Origin: a virus
Strand: one strand, 5' to 3'
IMG/VR virus record: IMGVR_UViG_3300025000_000108
Span: 1 to 60,447 of that record
DNA: 60,447 nt
The translations under genes and the position numbers were made by a program. Every line of letters starts with the position of its first letter. Position 1 is the stretch's first letter. Of this stretch, positions 57,180 through 60,447 are shown piece after piece. The notes beneath the pieces are model-generated. The model was not told the DNA's origin and ran no database searches. It was given only the letters and a program-made list of their open reading frames with translations.

Positions 57180-57424
57180 TAGATAACCTCTAATCCTAGT
57201 CTTTTATAAAAGGAGACAAGATTTGTTACACTTATACTATTTTCTCTAGGTTCCGCTTGGATCTTTATAGGATCTTTTAACTTGGATGATGCTATTTCTA
57301 CTAGTTCTCTTGCTTTTCCTTGTCTTCTATATTTTTGAAACACATAAAGATTATAAATTATATTTAATTCCGTATCGTAATAGCAATATCCAAAATCAGT
57401 CAGTACATAGGTTTCTTCTCTCAT
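57179..57424 (-). CDS. Short GNAT acetyltransferase
   Basis: 81 residues from ATG 57424, overlapping the terminase stop (ATGA). IIYNLYVFQKYRRQGKAREL is the acetyl-CoA loop (Arg-Arg-Gln-Gly-Lys-Ala); NLVSFYKRLGLEVI is the C-terminal signature. Shorter than usual GNATs (about 140), keeping mainly the central core. Substrate unknown; cargo gene of the terminase-lysozyme interval. Confidence 0.65.
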   Translation of the reverse strand: MREETYVLTDFGYCYYDTELNIIYNLYVFQKYRRQGKARELVEIASSKLKDPIKIQAEPRENSISVTNLVSFYKRLGLEVI

Positions 57425-58833
57425 ACCCACATAAACCTCGCTTGTTTAATAGGACGAGATATTAATCTGGACTTAGTTTCAAAGATAGCATCTCCGAAGG
57501 TGAGGGCTATAGCGTCAGCAATATCAGGAGACTCATACCCCATCTTCTTGAGGTCTTTCTTTGCCATAAGCTGTATCTGCATCTTGCTGTTATAAAAGTA
57601 CTGCATGGATGTTAATTGGGATGCTAGATTAGTTTCTCTGTCTTTACTGTAGGTAGGAATATCGGCACCATTGTGGAGCCAATCTTTCATCTTGCCCCAC
57701 AACTGACTACGCAAGTTACAATAAACATTAGGTTCAGTTGATTTATTAGATACAATAACTTCTGCTACTGGAAGCCTTAACTGCTTACAACGATCATAGG
57801 TTCCAGCACCTACTCCGATGGAGTCAATAAATATCTTGTGGCAATTATGTATTGCTTGATACTCTGACACCTTAGACGCCACTTCCATGGTGTCGAGTCC
57901 TTTGAAGGTTCTGAAGTCAAGTATCTTTGGTCCTTGTCGAACACAGAAACAGGTAGAGTCATCACCAAAGCGAGCGACATCAATTGAGCCGATTTTAGGA
58001 AAGTTATTGTAGCTCTGAGGGTGAATGATGTTTCTAATACACTCTTCAACCACCTCAGAGGAGATGAACTGTGCTACACCTACGCGAGGGAATTTACCTT
58101 CTACACGCATTCTGTATAAATCGCTGTCAGTGCCGTATGTTTCGGCCATTTCAGCGATCCATGTCGCATTTACATTTGGGCTATCCTTCGCAGAGAAGTG
58201 AAGTTTAGTCCACCCTTGTAGATCCCTAGAGAACACTTCATAATAGCGTCCACTCGATCTAACTGGATTACTTACAAGGATGAATCTACCACCATTACCT
58301 GTAGATAAGGTCCCTAATAAGATGTCAAAAACTTCCTCAGTAACACCAGAGGCTTCGTCAATTATCGCGCAGTACGATTCGGAGTGTCCTCCTTGAAGCG
58401 ACTCTTTATTATCAACACTTGCTGTTATTAAGTTTGCTACTTGTACATACTTACTTGATCCTGTGTAGTCTATTCTCTCTCTGGTTATATTAAATAACTC
58501 TTGCAACTGAGGGATCATTCTTCTGTACATCTTAGTTACTTCGGAGTACATAACCCTTGATAATTGCTGGAAAGAAGGGGATGTGAGAAGTACTCTGCAA
58601 TCGGGTAAGATGATTAGATATAATAGAGTCATCATAGCAACACAGCAGGTCTTACCTGTCCCTGTTGCAGAAGCTACTGCTACCCTACATCTAGGGTCTT
58701 CGGCAGCCCTTACAAGCTGCTTTTGCTGATCTGTTAAACGGATCGAGAATATTGATTCTATTGCTGATACATGATCTTTAGACCAAGCAAGTATCAGTTG
58801 GCTGAACTCCTCTTGAGTTAAAGATCTAGGCAT
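57421..58833 (-). CDS. terL: Large terminase subunit
   Basis: 470 residues. Walker A ASATGTGKT (54-62), Walker B AIIDEA (Asp159-Glu160), then the RNase H-like nuclease with GSIDVARFGDD, IFIDSIGVGAG and ESPDIADAIAL carrying the metal Asp residues. The motor pumps DNA into the prohead and cuts it. The last 88 codons have a diverged second copy in the chimera at 56807; the final 80 bases or so are identical in both. Confidence 0.92.
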   Translation of the reverse strand: MPRSLTQEEFSQLILAWSKDHVSAIESIFSIRLTDQQKQLVRAAEDPRCRVAVASATGTGKTCCVAMMTLLYLIILPDCRVLLTSPSFQQLSRVMYSEVTKMYRRMIPQLQELFNITRERIDYTGSSKYVQVANLITASVDNKESLQGGHSESYCAIIDEASGVTEEVFDILLGTLSTGNGGRFILVSNPVRSSGRYYEVFSRDLQGWTKLHFSAKDSPNVNATWIAEMAETYGTDSDLYRMRVEGKFPRVGVAQFISSEVVEECIRNIIHPQSYNNFPKIGSIDVARFGDDSTCFCVRQGPKILDFRTFKGLDTMEVASKVSEYQAIHNCHKIFIDSIGVGAGTYDRCKQLRLPVAEVIVSNKSTEPNVYCNLRSQLWGKMKDWLHNGADIPTYSKDRETNLASQLTSMQYFYNSKMQIQLMAKKDLKKMGYESPDIADAIALTFGDAIFETKSRLISRPIKQARFMWV

Positions 58834-59479
58834 TATTATATTCCTCTAAATAAGAGATAGCAGCCTCAAGTGAGTTTATATTCTCTTTAAAAGAGCCTAA
58901 TGCAGAGTTACATCTGACACACAATAAACCTCTTGTCTTACCAGTACTGTGATTATGATCTATCATGTAAGATCTCTTACTATCAGGGTAGACTAAAGAG
59001 TCACCACATATTGCACAACACCCTAACTGTTTATTCATCTTGTCTTGAATTTCTTCTATAGAAGAAGAATATGCCCTGCCTATTTGCTTTTCTCTTGTTT
59101 TTAATTTTTCTTCTGGACTTTTATATTTTCTTTTCTTTTCGTTAGATAAACTGTTAGAGTTTGCTCTCCTCCAAGATTTTCTTTGTTCTCTTATTTTTTC
59201 TTTATTATCTTGGTAATATTTTTTAGCACATGCCTTGCATTCATCTCTGAATCCATCGGCTTTCGTGTAATTTCTAAAAAAGTATTCTTCAGTTGATGGT
59301 AGTTCATTTTTGCATCTACAACATATTTTTCTATCCCTCTGTACAAAGATCTCTCTATTACTTGTACAGCAACTTTTACACCAAGAGTGTAGACCATCCT
59401 TGTGTGAGATGTCTCTCCAGAAATATTCTGGTAGTGCAGGTAATTCTCTCTTGCACTTACTACAAATCTTCGTATCCAA
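58826..59479 (-). CDS. HNH endonuclease (endonuclease VII-like)
   Basis: 217 residues, TTG start after CACGGAGAA. Repeated CSKCKRELP, CKSCCTS, CCRCKNELP and CKACAKK zinc pairs, then the nuclease core CCAICGDS, MIDHNHSTGKTRGLLCVRCN. This resembles T4 endonuclease VII-type recombination endonucleases. Its place between the terminase genes, overlapping terL by 8 bases, fits either a packaging-linked nuclease or a homing gene. Confidence 0.8.
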   Translation of the reverse strand: MDTKICSKCKRELPALPEYFWRDISHKDGLHSWCKSCCTSNREIFVQRDRKICCRCKNELPSTEEYFFRNYTKADGFRDECKACAKKYYQDNKEKIREQRKSWRRANSNSLSNEKKRKYKSPEEKLKTREKQIGRAYSSSIEEIQDKMNKQLGCCAICGDSLVYPDSKRSYMIDHNHSTGKTRGLLCVRCNSALGSFKENINSLEAAISYLEEYNNA

Positions 59480-59573
59480 TATTAGTTCTCCGTGTCTAAA
59501 CTAATCCTGTAAATAAGTTAAAACTAAGGGAAGAAAGCCAGGATTACTTTCTTATCGGGAGCTACCCTATCCC

Positions 59574-60332
59574 TCAATTAGTGCTATAAGTCTCTTCTTG
59601 ATTCTCTTTTCTGATAGGTCTAAGTAATCTATCAAGAGCATCATCAGAGTTAATAGACTCAACCTTAATATTCTCCTCCCAGACTCCCTGGGACTTACCG
59701 AGTAACTCAATAGACTTCAGTAAGGATGGGAGAACTTTTATATCTGGGTGATTCTTTAATCTCTCCACTAGCGATAACAGCTCTGACTGAAGATTCTTTT
59801 TACCTTCTGTCATCACAGTTAGTTTTTCTTTCTGTAATTCTCTGATACAAGCAGCTACATTACTTTTTCTTTTCAGGTAGAAAGATCTTATTCTGATAGC
59901 ATCTTGATAAGGACCAGGAGTATTGCTATTAAGACCAACAGCTAAACCAGAGTCAATAATACTCCTCTGTTCATCTCCATGACTAGTTACAAATTCAGCA
60001 TATAAGTACTCTTGATCTGTCAGAACACTATCATTCTCTTCTGACAGAAGTGCTAAGAACTCTTCATTGATCTTATCTGACCTAATAGACTCAGTTAAGA
60101 ACCTAAGCTTATCAGGACTCTTCTGAGAAGATAAGAGAGCTTTAGTTTCTATGATTGTCTGAAACTCCTTATATGTATCTCTAATAGTTTTCCTTACAGT
60201 ACTAGTAGATACCTGATACTTCTCTCCGATATCTTCATCTGACAACTTGCACTGTAGGTACTCTTCTATTATCTTCCATTTCTTCTGTAGGTCTAAGGTC
60301 TGTATGGTAGATCGGGTCTTTGTTATAGTCAT
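59574..60332 (-). CDS. terS: Small terminase subunit
   Basis: 252 residues. An N-terminal helix-turn-helix (KLSDEDIGEKYQVSTSTVRK, about 29-48) would bind the packaging site; the middle is helical for oligomerisation; the C-terminus would touch the large subunit. It is the first gene of the right arm, as expected for a terminase small subunit, and longer than many (about 150-180). Confidence 0.7.
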   Translation of the reverse strand: MTITKTRSTIQTLDLQKKWKIIEEYLQCKLSDEDIGEKYQVSTSTVRKTIRDTYKEFQTIIETKALLSSQKSPDKLRFLTESIRSDKINEEFLALLSEENDSVLTDQEYLYAEFVTSHGDEQRSIIDSGLAVGLNSNTPGPYQDAIRIRSFYLKRKSNVAACIRELQKEKLTVMTEGKKNLQSELLSLVERLKNHPDIKVLPSLLKSIELLGKSQGVWEENIKVESINSDDALDRLLRPIRKENQEETYSTN

Positions 60333-60447
60333 AAACTACTCTATTAGTAGAAAAAGAATAAAGCTTCGCAGGTTTCTACCTACTATATGCCGAACAGGGT
60401 TAGTTACGATATACAACAAGTACCTAATAGTACTAATAGAACTACTA
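60333..60447. other. Right-end non-coding region
   Basis: 115 bases with no gene. The last 30 bases carry CCTAATAGTACTAATAG, half-sites of the palindrome seen at 347, 5028 and 35400. The promoter of the right arm should lie here or across the window edge, but no clear -35/-10 pair is visible. Confidence 0.4.

Noticed and set aside
1-60447. Direct terminal repeats at the window ends
   Set aside because: The first and last few hundred bases share only short TACTAATAG-type words, not a long repeat; the ends may be assembly cut points.

Overview
The window is most of, or all of, the genome of a tailed phage with a short tail (podovirus) of the broad T7-like kind, but with its own early and late programme. 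The evidence is a T7-type replication set (gp4-like primase-helicase, family A DNA polymerase, gp2.5-like single-strand binding protein, gp6-like 5'-3' exonuclease, gp3-like endonuclease I), a podovirus virion set (terminase, portal, scaffold, capsid, tail tubular A and B, internal virion proteins), and only two transcription directions. No single-subunit T7 RNA polymerase is visible; instead there is a phage sigma factor. A lipoprotein with a lipobox and a coiled-coil holin-like protein suggest a Gram-negative host. The base composition is AT-rich, GTG and TTG starts are common, and no tRNA was found. The two ends share no terminal repeat that I can see.

Left arm, plus strand (about 1-30,200). 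Positions 1-5,500 carry sparse small genes separated by hairpins and long non-coding stretches, with a UV-repair glycosylase, a radical SAM enzyme and a tiny Cys/Gly peptide gene beside it. Positions 5,500-11,000 hold small Cys-rich proteins and then an ATP-grasp enzyme, an amidoligase with many zinc ribbons, and a class II glutamine amidotransferase: a predicted amide or peptide ligation cassette. Positions 11,000-21,000 are the replication module. Here the DNA polymerase is split exactly between its exonuclease and polymerase domains by three genes of about 60 codons. These belong to a family of about ten similar small genes scattered through the module and coupled by 1-4 base stop/start overlaps. 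A metallophosphoesterase in this arm carries an intein with a LAGLIDADG endonuclease. Positions 21,000-29,600 are nucleotide metabolism (dUTPase, class II ribonucleotide reductase, ThyX-like protein), DNA ligase, HNH nucleases and many small proteins.

A strong bidirectional terminator at 30,207-30,248 separates the convergent arms. Right arm, minus strand (60,332 down to 30,286): small terminase, HNH gene, large terminase, a rearranged cargo locus (GNAT, a lysozyme-terminase chimera, a methylase-like gene), lysozyme, portal, scaffold, a capsid gene interrupted by a group I intron with its own homing endonuclease, tail proteins, internal virion proteins ending in a 1,848-residue polyvalent protein, lysis-type genes, and tail fibres. 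The most distal fibre gene has foreign-looking composition.

The points most worth a second look are: the split polymerase and its small-gene cassettes; the ATP-grasp/amidoligase/amidotransferase cluster; a sigma-70 region 2-like segment and a zinc-protease motif inside the giant virion protein; a two-block promoter-like element found once in each arm in the same orientation to transcription; the chimera left by recombination between two related phages; and the radical SAM plus Cys-Gly-Gly-Gly-His-Cys peptide pair.
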